Shown here piece after piece: positions 33,545 through 41,055 of a DNA stretch of 41,252 bases (positions within the stretch are counted from its first letter, which is position 1; every line of letters begins with the position of its first letter). The position numbers were made by a program, and so were the translations under genes. The stretch covers positions 1 to 41,252 of the IMG/VR virus record IMGVR_UViG_3300037508_000246, one strand, 5' to 3'. The notes beneath the pieces were generated by a model. The model was not told where the DNA came from, made no database searches, and saw nothing but the letters and a program-made list of their open reading frames with translations. The stretch is from a virus.

Positions 33545-33661
33545 ATGGACAAGGGTAGATTTATAGTTTGTGATTTATGCAATAAAGAAATTGAAGTGCG
33601 TTGGGGGATCTTTGCTCATCAGACACTTTCTCGTCATTTAAAGGAGCATGGCAATGGCTAA
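33545..33661 (+). CDS. 38-aa C2H2 zinc finger
   Basis: MDKGRFIVCDLCNKEIEVRW, GIFAHQTLSRHLKEHGNG. C-x2-C followed by L-S-R-H-L-K-E-H makes a C2H2 finger, though the spacing from Cys to His is longer than the classic 12. Leaderless start. It overlaps the next gene, whose Shine-Dalgarno AAGGAG is inside this ORF. Confidence 0.6.
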   Translation: MDKGRFIVCDLCNKEIEVRWGIFAHQTLSRHLKEHGNG

Positions 33662-34454
33662 GGGTAAACCAAAAAAGATAGTAGACAAACCAACATCTGG
33701 GCATAGCAATAAAGAAACAGTTAGCATTGGTTGGTGTGATAATGGAATGGTAGAAGGAAGATTTGCCACAGGAATTATTGCAACAATGACAGAAGGACAG
33801 AAGGCTGGAATTAATGTAGTAAACCATCTTCGTGTAAATGGTAATCAAATTGCTAGACAAAGACAAGCCTTGTTTGATGCATGGGAAGCAATGGGAACAG
33901 ATTGGTTATTGTGGGTTGATTCAGATATTATTGTTACCCCGCAAGTTTTTAAAATGATTTGGGATACAGCAGATAAGATTACGAAGCCAGTGGTTTCTGG
34001 ATTATATTTTGTTAGCAATGAAAACGAACAAACTCTTATGGAGCCTTTGCCTGCTATGTATAAAGAAACAGGCGATGAATTTTTAACTCAACCTATTCAT
34101 CCATTTCCACAAAATCAAGTAATACCAGTAGACATTACTGGGTTTGGTTTAATTCTTATGCACAAGTCTGTTATTCCAAAGGTAAAAGAAATAGCACAGG
34201 GACATTCTGTGTTTGGAGAAAAACAGAATCCTGGCAAGAAGTTTGTTAGTGAAGATGTTGCATTTTGTCGTTACCTGAAAAAAGCGGGTATTCAAATATA
34301 TGTCCACACTGGTGCAATGGTTCAACATATGAAGACATTTTCTTTTGATTTTAATTACTATTATGTATACTGGCGTGGAGTACAAGATAAGATAGTTAAC
34401 AGAAAGCCTAGGCCAGGAGCAGCACAACCAGAACAAGAGCAACCGCCCAAGTAG
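33654..34454 (+). CDS. Glycosyltransferase, GT-A fold (GT2-like)
   Basis: A 266-aa protein: SIGWCDNGMVEGRFATGIIA, NQIARQRQALFDAWEAMGTD, WLLWVDSDIIVTPQVF (D-S-D is the metal motif), PVVSGLYF, GFGLILMHKSVI and SEDVAFCRYLKKAGIQIYVH. Start at 33654: AAGGAG lies eight bases before it but only two before ATG 33648. C-terminal 20 residues are proline- and glutamine-rich. Confidence 0.8.
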   Translation: MAKGKPKKIVDKPTSGHSNKETVSIGWCDNGMVEGRFATGIIATMTEGQKAGINVVNHLRVNGNQIARQRQALFDAWEAMGTDWLLWVDSDIIVTPQVFKMIWDTADKITKPVVSGLYFVSNENEQTLMEPLPAMYKETGDEFLTQPIHPFPQNQVIPVDITGFGLILMHKSVIPKVKEIAQGHSVFGEKQNPGKKFVSEDVAFCRYLKKAGIQIYVHTGAMVQHMKTFSFDFNYYYVYWRGVQDKIVNRKPRPGAAQPEQEQPPK

Positions 34455-34459
34455 TTGCT

Positions 34460-34473
34460 TATAATGATATAAT
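34460..34473 (+). promoter_or_regulatory. Overlapping -10 elements before the 318-aa gene
   Basis: Two TATAAT hexamers (34460-34465 and 34468-34473), the second with a TGA extension; AAGGGG and a TTG start follow. Confidence 0.5.
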
Positions 34474-34491
34474 GGTTTAAAAGGGGTAATC

Positions 34492-35448
34492 TTGGCTAAA
34501 ATTGCTTTTCTGGGTAACTTTGAGGTTGAGTATAGCAGTGAGAATCATCATGCTAAGTCTTTGGAGTCTCTTGGGCATACCGTTGAAAAACTGCAAGAGC
34601 GTGTAGCACGAACTGAAGTTATCCTACATCATGCATTAAACAGTGACTTATTTATTTGGGTACACACTCATGGCTGGAAGACTACTGGAAAGATGACAAT
34701 GGATTCAGTATTGGCCAGATTAAAGAAGGCTGGTGTTCCAACAATGACATATCACCTTGATCTTTGGTTTGGTTTGCGTAGACAACAAGACCTACAGAAA
34801 GATAACTTTTATAAAACAATCGGACACTTCTTTACAGTAGACAAACTAATGGCTGATTGGTTCAATGAAAATACAGATGTAAAAGGACATTTCATACCTG
34901 CTGGGGTATATGATAAAGAATGTTACATACACGAAGATTATAATCCAAATAAATTTGAGCATGATGTTATATTTGTTGGAAGCAAGGGCTATCACCCAGA
35001 ACACCCATATAGACCGCAACTAATTGACTATTTAAAAGAAACTTACGGAAAAAGATTTTTACACGTGGGCGGAGATGGAGATACTGGAACTGTTCGTGGT
35101 GATAAATTAAATAAAATTTATGCTAATAGCAAAGTTGCAGTGGGAGATAGCTTAAACATTGGATTTAACTATCCATACTATACAAGCGATAGAATGTTTG
35201 AGAGTACTGGTCGTGGAGGATTTACTATCTACCCTCGCATCAAGGGGCTTGAAGATTACTTTGAAGATGGCAACGAGATTGTTTTCTATGAGCATGGTAA
35301 CCTAGAAGATCTAAAAACTAAGATAGATAAGTATCTTGAAGATAGCATTGATAGAGAGCGTATTAGATTAAATGGTCATGAAAGAACTAAGCAAGAACAC
35401 ACATATGTACATAGATGGGCAGCAATTATGAAAGATTTAGGTCTTTAA
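34492..35448 (+). CDS. Glycosyltransferase, GT-B fold (GT4/CgeB-like)
   Basis: A 318-aa protein starting at TTG 34492, five bases after AAGGGG. N-terminal Rossmann start AKIAFLGNFEVEYSSENHHA, then MTYHLDLWFG, VIFVGSKGYHPEHPYRPQLI, and a C-terminal donor-binding region: NSKVAVGDSLN, RMFESTGRGGFTIYPRIKGL, EIVFYEHGNLEDLK. The layout matches GT-B enzymes of the CgeB/GT4 type. Confidence 0.78.
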   Translation: MAKIAFLGNFEVEYSSENHHAKSLESLGHTVEKLQERVARTEVILHHALNSDLFIWVHTHGWKTTGKMTMDSVLARLKKAGVPTMTYHLDLWFGLRRQQDLQKDNFYKTIGHFFTVDKLMADWFNENTDVKGHFIPAGVYDKECYIHEDYNPNKFEHDVIFVGSKGYHPEHPYRPQLIDYLKETYGKRFLHVGGDGDTGTVRGDKLNKIYANSKVAVGDSLNIGFNYPYYTSDRMFESTGRGGFTIYPRIKGLEDYFEDGNEIVFYEHGNLEDLKTKIDKYLEDSIDRERIRLNGHERTKQEHTYVHRWAAIMKDLGL

Positions 35449-36113
35449 TGAAGTATGTAGTATGTCTACCATTTCGTGTGCAGGAGTTTCGTGATGAATT
35501 TATGTCTAATTGTAAGTTAGATAATATTTTAGAGATTGACAATACAGTTAATAATATTGGCATAATGGCTAGTCATAATCTTGGCATTAAAAAACTTTAT
35601 GAAGATAATGCTGATTGGCTGATTATAATGAGTGCAGCAATAAGGTTTGGTGATAAGGGTGGCTTAGATATCATTGAGCATTTAGAAAAAACTGATGCTC
35701 AAATTGTTGAAGGCTTCCAACTTTATGGTTGGCATTTAATGGCTTTTAAAAAAGATGTTATTAATACTGTTGGCGGATGGGATGAAAACTTTACACCATA
35801 TGGATATGATGATTTAGATTATAGTATTAGAATTAAAAAAGCAATGCCTAATGTTAAATGGGAAAAGATTTTATTTGATGTTTCAGATACTATTATGGGT
35901 CATAGCATTAAACTAGGTGGAGTAAGGTCAAATGACAACCTATTGCATCAATATTTCTACAATAAGTGGGGCCAATATCCTGGAGGTGGGCACAGTGTTG
36001 AGGAACTTTATCCAACTCCATTTAACTTACCAGATGTAGATTTTAAATACTGCCCAAAAGAAGATGATAAGAACCATGTTAGTTTTATTAAAAAAGTTAG
36101 ATACCAAGAATAG
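35448..36113 (+). CDS. Glycosyltransferase, GT2/GT7-like
   Basis: A 221-aa protein: MKYVVCLPFRVQEFRDEFMS, WLIIMSAAIRFGDKGGLDII, AFKKDVINTVGGWDENFTPY, GYDDLDYSIRIKKAMPNV. The G-G-W-D-E-x-F-x-x-x-G-Y-D-D-x-D segment is the C-terminal galactosyltransferase-type motif. N-terminal DxD is not obvious. Start by TAATG overlap, not at the upstream 35415. Confidence 0.72.
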   Translation: MKYVVCLPFRVQEFRDEFMSNCKLDNILEIDNTVNNIGIMASHNLGIKKLYEDNADWLIIMSAAIRFGDKGGLDIIEHLEKTDAQIVEGFQLYGWHLMAFKKDVINTVGGWDENFTPYGYDDLDYSIRIKKAMPNVKWEKILFDVSDTIMGHSIKLGGVRSNDNLLHQYFYNKWGQYPGGGHSVEELYPTPFNLPDVDFKYCPKEDDKNHVSFIKKVRYQE

Positions 36114-36125
36114 GATGTTTATAAA

Positions 36126-36839
36126 ATGACAGAAATGATAAAGTCAGTAATCAATGGAGAGTTTGAAATCTTTCTTCCAGAACATCGTGCCAACAGACCT
36201 GAGTGGTACACAGAAAAAGGATGGGAAAGAAAAAGATTGCAATCAATGCATAGCAATCTTGGACCTGGCGATGTAATCTATTATGTTGGTGGAGAAGAAG
36301 GGGAGATGGTTGCGCTTTGTCAAATATGGGGAGCAGAGACTGTAGTATTTGAACCAAACCCAAAAGTATGGTCACACTATCCATTATTATGGGAAAGTAA
36401 TAAACTAAATAAGCCAACCGCATGTATTCCTGGATTTGCATCTAATGAAAACAATAAACTTACAAGAATTTATCATAATGAGTTTCCACCAGAAGCGGAT
36501 TCAGTAATTGATGCTGCACATGGATTCAAAGAGTTACATACAGAGGGATCTACTTATGGACAAATAACAATTGATTCATGTGTTTACGATAAGGGTATCA
36601 AACCACCTACAGCAATAACTCTTGATGTAGAAGGAAGTGAGTGGGCTGTGCTAACTGGTGCAGAAAAAGTTTTAAAGGAATACAAACCAAAAATTTGGCT
36701 ATCTGGTCATCCAGAATTTATGATCATGTATTGGAACAAGTATCTTTGGGACCTTAGATATTGGATTATGGAACTTGGATACAAAGAAACAATACTAGAC
36801 TATCAGCATGAGGTGCATCTTTATTATGAATCATGCTAA
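36126..36839 (+). CDS. FkbM-like methyltransferase
   Basis: A 237-aa protein: PGDVIYYVGGEEGEMVALCQ (SAM-binding loop), VVFEPNPKVW, ITIDSCVYDKGIKPPTAITL, DVEGSEWAVLTGAEKVL. The E-P-N-P and D-V-E-G-x-E strings are the FkbM family signatures. These enzymes methylate sugars or other hydroxyls, which suits a glycan module. Confidence 0.82.
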   Translation: MTEMIKSVINGEFEIFLPEHRANRPEWYTEKGWERKRLQSMHSNLGPGDVIYYVGGEEGEMVALCQIWGAETVVFEPNPKVWSHYPLLWESNKLNKPTACIPGFASNENNKLTRIYHNEFPPEADSVIDAAHGFKELHTEGSTYGQITIDSCVYDKGIKPPTAITLDVEGSEWAVLTGAEKVLKEYKPKIWLSGHPEFMIMYWNKYLWDLRYWIMELGYKETILDYQHEVHLYYESC

Positions 36840-37374
36840 AACTTTTTGGGATAATGCTGCATCAGATCCCGAAGTAAGATATAAATATATTGCAGATGAG
36901 TGGGCATCCACTGAAAACTTTTTAGATCTTATAGAAAATAATAACAATCATTGGAATAATGTTCTAGAGATTGGGTGTGGAATAGGAAGATTACTTGATC
37001 CTCTTTCAGAAAAATATAAAGAATGTAATTTCTATGCAATAGATATCTCTGATGAGATGATAAAACTTGCACCTAAAAAAGATAATATAAAGTATCAAGA
37101 GGTTGCAAATAATCTTGACCTAGTATATTCGATGTTGGTTTTTCAGCATATTGAACATCAAGAAAAGATTAACTATATAAAACTTGCCTACGATAACTTA
37201 AAAAACGGTGGCAACATATATTTTCAATTTGTTATTGGAGAAGAAAATTCACCATACTCTTATCAAACATCTAAATTTGAAATTGAAAAAATGTTAATCA
37301 GTATAGGATTTAATAATTTAGTTTTTGAAAATCACATGCATCCGCAATGGATGTTTGTCAGGGCTACAAAATGA
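36826..37374 (+). CDS. Class I SAM-dependent methyltransferase
   Basis: A 182-aa protein: NNVLEIGCGIGRLLDPLSEK (motif I), FYAIDISDEMIKLAPKK, LVYSMLVFQHIEH, KLAYDNLKNGGNIYFQFVIG. The E-I-G-C-G-x-G loop is complete. Start 36826 after AGGTG; an ATG 18 bases upstream is possible. Ends by ATGA overlap with the next gene. Substrate unknown. Confidence 0.82.
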   Translation: MNHAKTFWDNAASDPEVRYKYIADEWASTENFLDLIENNNNHWNNVLEIGCGIGRLLDPLSEKYKECNFYAIDISDEMIKLAPKKDNIKYQEVANNLDLVYSMLVFQHIEHQEKINYIKLAYDNLKNGGNIYFQFVIGEENSPYSYQTSKFEIEKMLISIGFNNLVFENHMHPQWMFVRATK

Positions 37375-38219
37375 TTAAAGCATATATATATTCAACTAAT
37401 CCATTAGACTCTGCAAATGGCAAATGGGATTATGGATTACTTAAAGAAACATTTGAAAACAATAAGGTTGAACAAACTGTTGTAGAAAATATTCCACAAA
37501 CAGATCGTGCTTTTGTTATTATTCCTGGGCAAGGAAATGCAGGGGCAGAAGAAAAAATAAATCAACAATTATCTAATATACAAAGAGTAGTTTTATTTAT
37601 TACTGGTGACGAGTCTGCTAAGTTTAATGTAGATAAAATAAAACATCCTAATATTAGTATTTGGGTTCAATACCCTCATCAAAAACATGAAAAATATAAT
37701 AAGTTTTTTATAGGTGTTCCACAGCATTTAAAACAAAATCTTCCAGCCTATCCTAGCAAGAAATATGACGTTTATTTTGGTGGACAGATAACTCATCAGC
37801 GCCGTAAACAGTTAGCAGAGGCTATGCCAAGCCTTCAAAATGCCCTTTATAAGCCCACAGAAGGCTTTGCACAGGGAGATACACCCAAAGACTACTACCA
37901 ACACCTTTCTACAGCCAGAATCGCCCCCTGTCCTTCTGGAGCACAAGTTGTTGATACCTTTAGATTTTTTGAGGCAATAGAAATGTTAGCCCTACCAATA
38001 GGAGATCTTATAGATTCAAAGGGTATAGAAAATGATTATTTTCATTATATATATCAAGCAGATATGCCTATAGTAAAAGTTAAAGATTGGAATACCTTAT
38101 CTGATATAGTTCCAGCACTAATTAATCAATACCCTGCAAATATGCACAAAGTAGTGTGCTGGTGGATAAAATATAAAAGAGATTTTGGTATCAAAATAAT
38201 GGAGCAGGTAAATGGGTAA
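37371..38219 (+). CDS. Exostosin-like (GT47-type) glycosyltransferase
   Basis: A 282-aa protein: KAYIYSTNPLDSANGKWDYG, HPNISIWVQYPHQKH, KKYDVYFGGQITHQRRKQLA, STARIAPCPSGAQVVDTFRF, FEAIEMLALPIGD. The F-G-G-Q-x-x-H-x-R-R and P-C-P-x-G-x-x-x-x-T-F-R-x-F-E-A strings fit the exostosin-type C-terminal domain. Start by ATGA overlap at 37371. Confidence 0.65.
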   Translation: MIKAYIYSTNPLDSANGKWDYGLLKETFENNKVEQTVVENIPQTDRAFVIIPGQGNAGAEEKINQQLSNIQRVVLFITGDESAKFNVDKIKHPNISIWVQYPHQKHEKYNKFFIGVPQHLKQNLPAYPSKKYDVYFGGQITHQRRKQLAEAMPSLQNALYKPTEGFAQGDTPKDYYQHLSTARIAPCPSGAQVVDTFRFFEAIEMLALPIGDLIDSKGIENDYFHYIYQADMPIVKVKDWNTLSDIVPALINQYPANMHKVVCWWIKYKRDFGIKIMEQVNG

Positions 38220-38943
38220 AGACGATGTAACAATTATTGTGGTAACTTCTGTATTGCCAAGTCATCCAGATACAACAATTCTTGATGAAACCATTAGAGA
38301 AGTCAGAATGCATTTTCCAAAAAATGAAATCATTTTGCAAATTGACGGTCTGCGTGAAGAAAGATTAAATAGAAAAGCAGATTATGATGAGTTTAAAAAT
38401 CGTGTTCTTTGGAAGTGTTTACACGAATGGAAAAATGTTTTGCCAATAGTTTTTGATGAGCACAGTCATCAAACAACAATGATGAAAAAAACAATCGGCT
38501 TGATACAAACATCTGCAATGCTTTATGTTGAAGGTGATGCGCCAATTACTGGTGATAGGAATATTGACTGGCAACAATGCCTAGATATGTTGGAGTTTGG
38601 TAAAGCAAATACAATCAGGTTTCACTTTGAAGCATCAATTCCTGAAGACCATAAACATTTAATGCTTGGTAAAAAGGGAAACTTTTTAAAAACAATTCAG
38701 TGGAGCCAAAGACCACATCTATCTCTTGTTGATTATTATCGTGAGGAAGTGTTACGAGTTTCAGATGAAAAAACTTTTATTGAAGATAAGTTTCATGGAG
38801 TTGTTCAAGATGATGGCTGGTTTAAACATAAACTTTGGATATATCATCCAGAGGGTGACATTAAACGTTCTTACCATTTAGATGGACGTGCAGGAACTAA
38901 AAAATTTACAGCAGACGATGAAGCATGGGGATTAACTGAATGA
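38212..38943 (+). CDS. Glycosyltransferase-like protein, GT-A type
   Basis: A 243-aa protein: MGKDDVTIIVVTSVLPSHPD, NEIILQIDGLREERLNRKAD, QTSAMLYVEGDAPITGDRNI, IRFHFEASIPEDHKHLML, HGVVQDDGWFKHKLWIYHPE. The N-terminal beta strand with T-S-V-L-P-S-H-P and the acidic V-E-G-D-A-P resemble GT-A enzymes, but the family is not certain. Overlaps the previous gene by eight bases and the next by four. Confidence 0.6.
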   Translation: MGKDDVTIIVVTSVLPSHPDTTILDETIREVRMHFPKNEIILQIDGLREERLNRKADYDEFKNRVLWKCLHEWKNVLPIVFDEHSHQTTMMKKTIGLIQTSAMLYVEGDAPITGDRNIDWQQCLDMLEFGKANTIRFHFEASIPEDHKHLMLGKKGNFLKTIQWSQRPHLSLVDYYREEVLRVSDEKTFIEDKFHGVVQDDGWFKHKLWIYHPEGDIKRSYHLDGRAGTKKFTADDEAWGLTE

Positions 38944-39971
38944 GACTAGGAATTATTGCAAGATCAGATAACACTGGCCTTGGAAATCAAACAAGAGATC
39001 TTGTTACTATGCTTAATCCTCACAGCATTATGCTTGTTAATTCTACAAGGTTTAATAAAAATAAACAACATCCAGAATGGTACAAAGACTATAACTGTTT
39101 TCATGTTAGTGGTTTGCCAAAAAGTGGAGATTTTGATTCTTTTATTCGTAGCGTAGACACTGTATTAACCTGTGAAACATTTTATAATAATAGCTTTATT
39201 GAGCTGGCAAGAAGAAGAAATGTAAAAACAATACTTCAATATAATTATGAGTTTTTAGAATATCTTCACAATGAAAGATTGCCATTTCCAGACATTATGC
39301 TTGCCCCTAGTTTATGGAATTATGAAAGGGTTGCTGAAATTACTGAAGGTAAAACTAAATTATTTCATCTTCCTCCTCCAATAAATACATCAATGTTTGA
39401 TTATGTAAGAAAGATTAACCTATCAAAAGATCATGGCAGGTTGTTGCATGTAGCTGGTAATCCAGCAACAAAAGATCGCAATGGAACACATAGCATACTA
39501 GACATGTTAAAGTATTCTAAAACAGATTACGAACTTATCGTTACTGCTCAAAAAGATTTGGGCATTGTTCCTAAAGACTCTAGGTTGAAAATAGTTGTGG
39601 GAAACTCAGACAACAGACAAGATCTTTATTCTGGGTATGATGCTATGATTTTGCCTCGCAGATATGCAGGATTATGTCTTCCTATGAATGAGGCACTTAT
39701 AAGCGGACTGCCAGTTTTCATGACAAATATATCTCCAAACAATTCAATACTTCCTGAAGAATGGCTTGCGGCATCAGAAAAACATGATGAGTTTAAGGCA
39801 AGAACTACTATTGATGTATATAATGCGGATCCAAAACATTTGGCAAAAATTGTAGATAACTATATGCACTCTAGAAAAAAAGATGAGATCAAAGAACAAG
39901 CAGTTGACATTGGATTTAAAAACTTTAGTATGGAAAACCTAAAAGATAAGTATCTTGATATATTAAAATAA
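38940..39971 (+). CDS. Glycosyltransferase, GT4-like
   Basis: A 343-aa protein: MRLGIIARSDNTGLGNQTRD, LPFPDIMLAPSLWNYERVAE, RLLHVAGNPATKDRNGTHSI, RLKIVVGNSDNRQDLYSGYD, LPRRYAGLCLPMNEALISGL. The C-terminal domain with H-V-A-G-N-x-x-x-K-D-R-N-G and the G-L-C-L-P-x-N-E-A string is a GT4 signature (E-A of the E-x7-E type). Last gene of the module, followed by a strong terminator. Confidence 0.82.
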   Translation: MRLGIIARSDNTGLGNQTRDLVTMLNPHSIMLVNSTRFNKNKQHPEWYKDYNCFHVSGLPKSGDFDSFIRSVDTVLTCETFYNNSFIELARRRNVKTILQYNYEFLEYLHNERLPFPDIMLAPSLWNYERVAEITEGKTKLFHLPPPINTSMFDYVRKINLSKDHGRLLHVAGNPATKDRNGTHSILDMLKYSKTDYELIVTAQKDLGIVPKDSRLKIVVGNSDNRQDLYSGYDAMILPRRYAGLCLPMNEALISGLPVFMTNISPNNSILPEEWLAASEKHDEFKARTTIDVYNADPKHLAKIVDNYMHSRKKDEIKEQAVDIGFKNFSMENLKDKYLDILK

Positions 39972-40000
39972 GGCGAGCCCATTTCTAGACCCGCCTTATT
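39967..40000. terminator. Bidirectional terminator
   Basis: AATAAGGCG (39967-39975) and CGCCTTATT (39992-40000), nine perfect pairs with a 16-nt loop, A-rich before and T-containing after. It divides the plus-strand glycan module from the minus-strand cell-envelope genes. Confidence 0.75.
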
Positions 40001-40013
40001 ATGACTAACTAAA

Positions 40014-40268
40014 TTACTTAGCAGCCTTCTTCGTCTTAGCCTTTGCAGACTTAAGAGCCTGCTCAACAGCCTTTGCTGCTGGCATACGACCAAATGCTGG
40101 ATCGTTTGGATTAACTGCACGTGCTAGTACTGGGATAAGCGCTCCTACGAGTGCTGCCCATAGATCCTTTGGATCTGTTACTCCTGCAACGTATAATGCT
40201 GATGCTGCGCCTACAACTGAACGGCCATATGATGCAAGCATTGCCTTGTGTTCTTTTTTAAGTTCCAT
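40014..40268 (-). CDS. Small membrane protein, holin candidate
   Basis: An 84-aa protein: MELKKEHKAMLASYGRSVVG, AASALYVAGVTDPKDLWAAL, VGALIPVLARAVNPNDPAFG, then a Lys/Ala-rich tail (SAKAKTKKAAK). Two weak membrane segments and a basic tail fit small phage holin-like proteins. AGGAGG lies before the ATG. Role as holin is inferred. Confidence 0.6.
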   Translation of the reverse strand: MELKKEHKAMLASYGRSVVGAASALYVAGVTDPKDLWAALVGALIPVLARAVNPNDPAFGRMPAAKAVEQALKSAKAKTKKAAK

Positions 40269-40277
40269 TTTTTCCTC

Positions 40278-40436
40278 CTAGGGTAGAACCTTTATTAGTA
40301 TAGCATAGCCAGCCCAAAGGCCAACAATTCCTGCAACTCCTGCAAAAACTGGTGGCGCTGGGACTGGTAATTTGAATGCTGCGAAGATTACGCCACATCC
40401 AAAACCTGTTAACACTGATAAGATTATTTGATTCAA
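40278..40436 (-). CDS. XapX (DUF1427)-like membrane protein
   Basis: A 52-aa protein from TTG at 40436, with AGGAG upstream: MNQIILSVLTGFGCGVIFAA, FKLPVPAPPVFAGVAGIVGL, WAGYAILIKVLP. The G-F-x-x-G-x-x-F-x-x-x-x-L-P-x-P-A-P-P-x-x-x-G-x-x-G-I-x-G-L-x-x-G-Y pattern is the XapX domain, two short membrane helices. TTGA overlap with the upstream gene. Function of XapX proteins is unknown. Confidence 0.75.
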   Translation of the reverse strand: MNQIILSVLTGFGCGVIFAAFKLPVPAPPVFAGVAGIVGLWAGYAILIKVLP

Positions 40437-40648
40437 AACTTTTCTCCTTTGTTTTTAGCATCTGGATCTGCTTCAGGATTGTCTAGAGGAGTTGGGGCGG
40501 TAGCCAAAGCACCACACTCATGACACTGAATATCTAAATGATACATTCCTACAGTATATGTTTCAGAATCAAAAGACACAAGCGCTCTAAACAAAGTTCC
40601 ACCACAGTTTGGACATACACAAGTGGGGATTCCTCTAGCGTCTATCAT
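40433..40648 (-). CDS. Zinc-ribbon protein
   Basis: A 71-aa protein: MIDARGIPTCVCPNCGGTLF, HLDIQCHECGALATAPTP, then an acidic linker (NPEADPDAKNKG). CVCPNC and CHEC form a two-knuckle zinc ribbon. It overlaps the upstream membrane protein by 14 bases and is coupled to the XapX gene. Confidence 0.65.
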   Translation of the reverse strand: MIDARGIPTCVCPNCGGTLFRALVSFDSETYTVGMYHLDIQCHECGALATAPTPLDNPEADPDAKNKGEKF

Positions 40649-41054
40649 CTGATTCTTCTGGCAACATCTTCTTTAGTTCATCAAATTCTTTTGATATTTT
40701 CTTTAAAGCCTTATCGTGAGGGGCGACAGTTCCTTCAACAACAGCGCCATAGGAGTTGTAATATTTTAATTGTGGCTCTACTTCTTCTATAAACTTTGAC
40801 AATGCTTTTTGGACATCTTCAATATAATCAAATGCCCAGTCACGAGAATCTGATAGAAACTTTATAAAATTTTCTTTATGTATGTCGTCTTCTGTTTTTG
40901 TTGGTTGTGTATCAACCGCTTCTCTTAATGTATTATATGAGACAAAAAGTTGAGCAAATCCTTTATTTACAGAATTGAGTTTTTGTGAAACTACGAGGTA
41001 TGCTATTAAAAATGATATAGATAGTATACTTAAAACAACCAGAGCAAACTCCAT
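40635..41054 (-). CDS. Membrane-anchored coiled-coil protein
   Basis: A 139-aa protein. Residues 2-22 (EFALVVLSILSISFLIAYLV) form a membrane helix; the rest is charged and helical: KENFIKFLSDSRDWAFDYIE, DVQKALSKFIEEVEPQLKYY, EFDELKKMLPEES. Similar anchor-plus-coiled-coil proteins occur in many phages near holin or envelope genes. Function unknown. Confidence 0.6.
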   Translation of the reverse strand: MEFALVVLSILSISFLIAYLVVSQKLNSVNKGFAQLFVSYNTLREAVDTQPTKTEDDIHKENFIKFLSDSRDWAFDYIEDVQKALSKFIEEVEPQLKYYNSYGAVVEGTVAPHDKALKKISKEFDELKKMLPEESDDRR

Positions 41055-41055
41055 G

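Noticed and set aside
40258-40461. 67-aa minus-strand ORF overlapping the XapX gene
   Set aside because: Wrong frame; the XapX frame has a domain pattern and a good ribosome site, while this one is Ser/Arg/Trp-rich without one.
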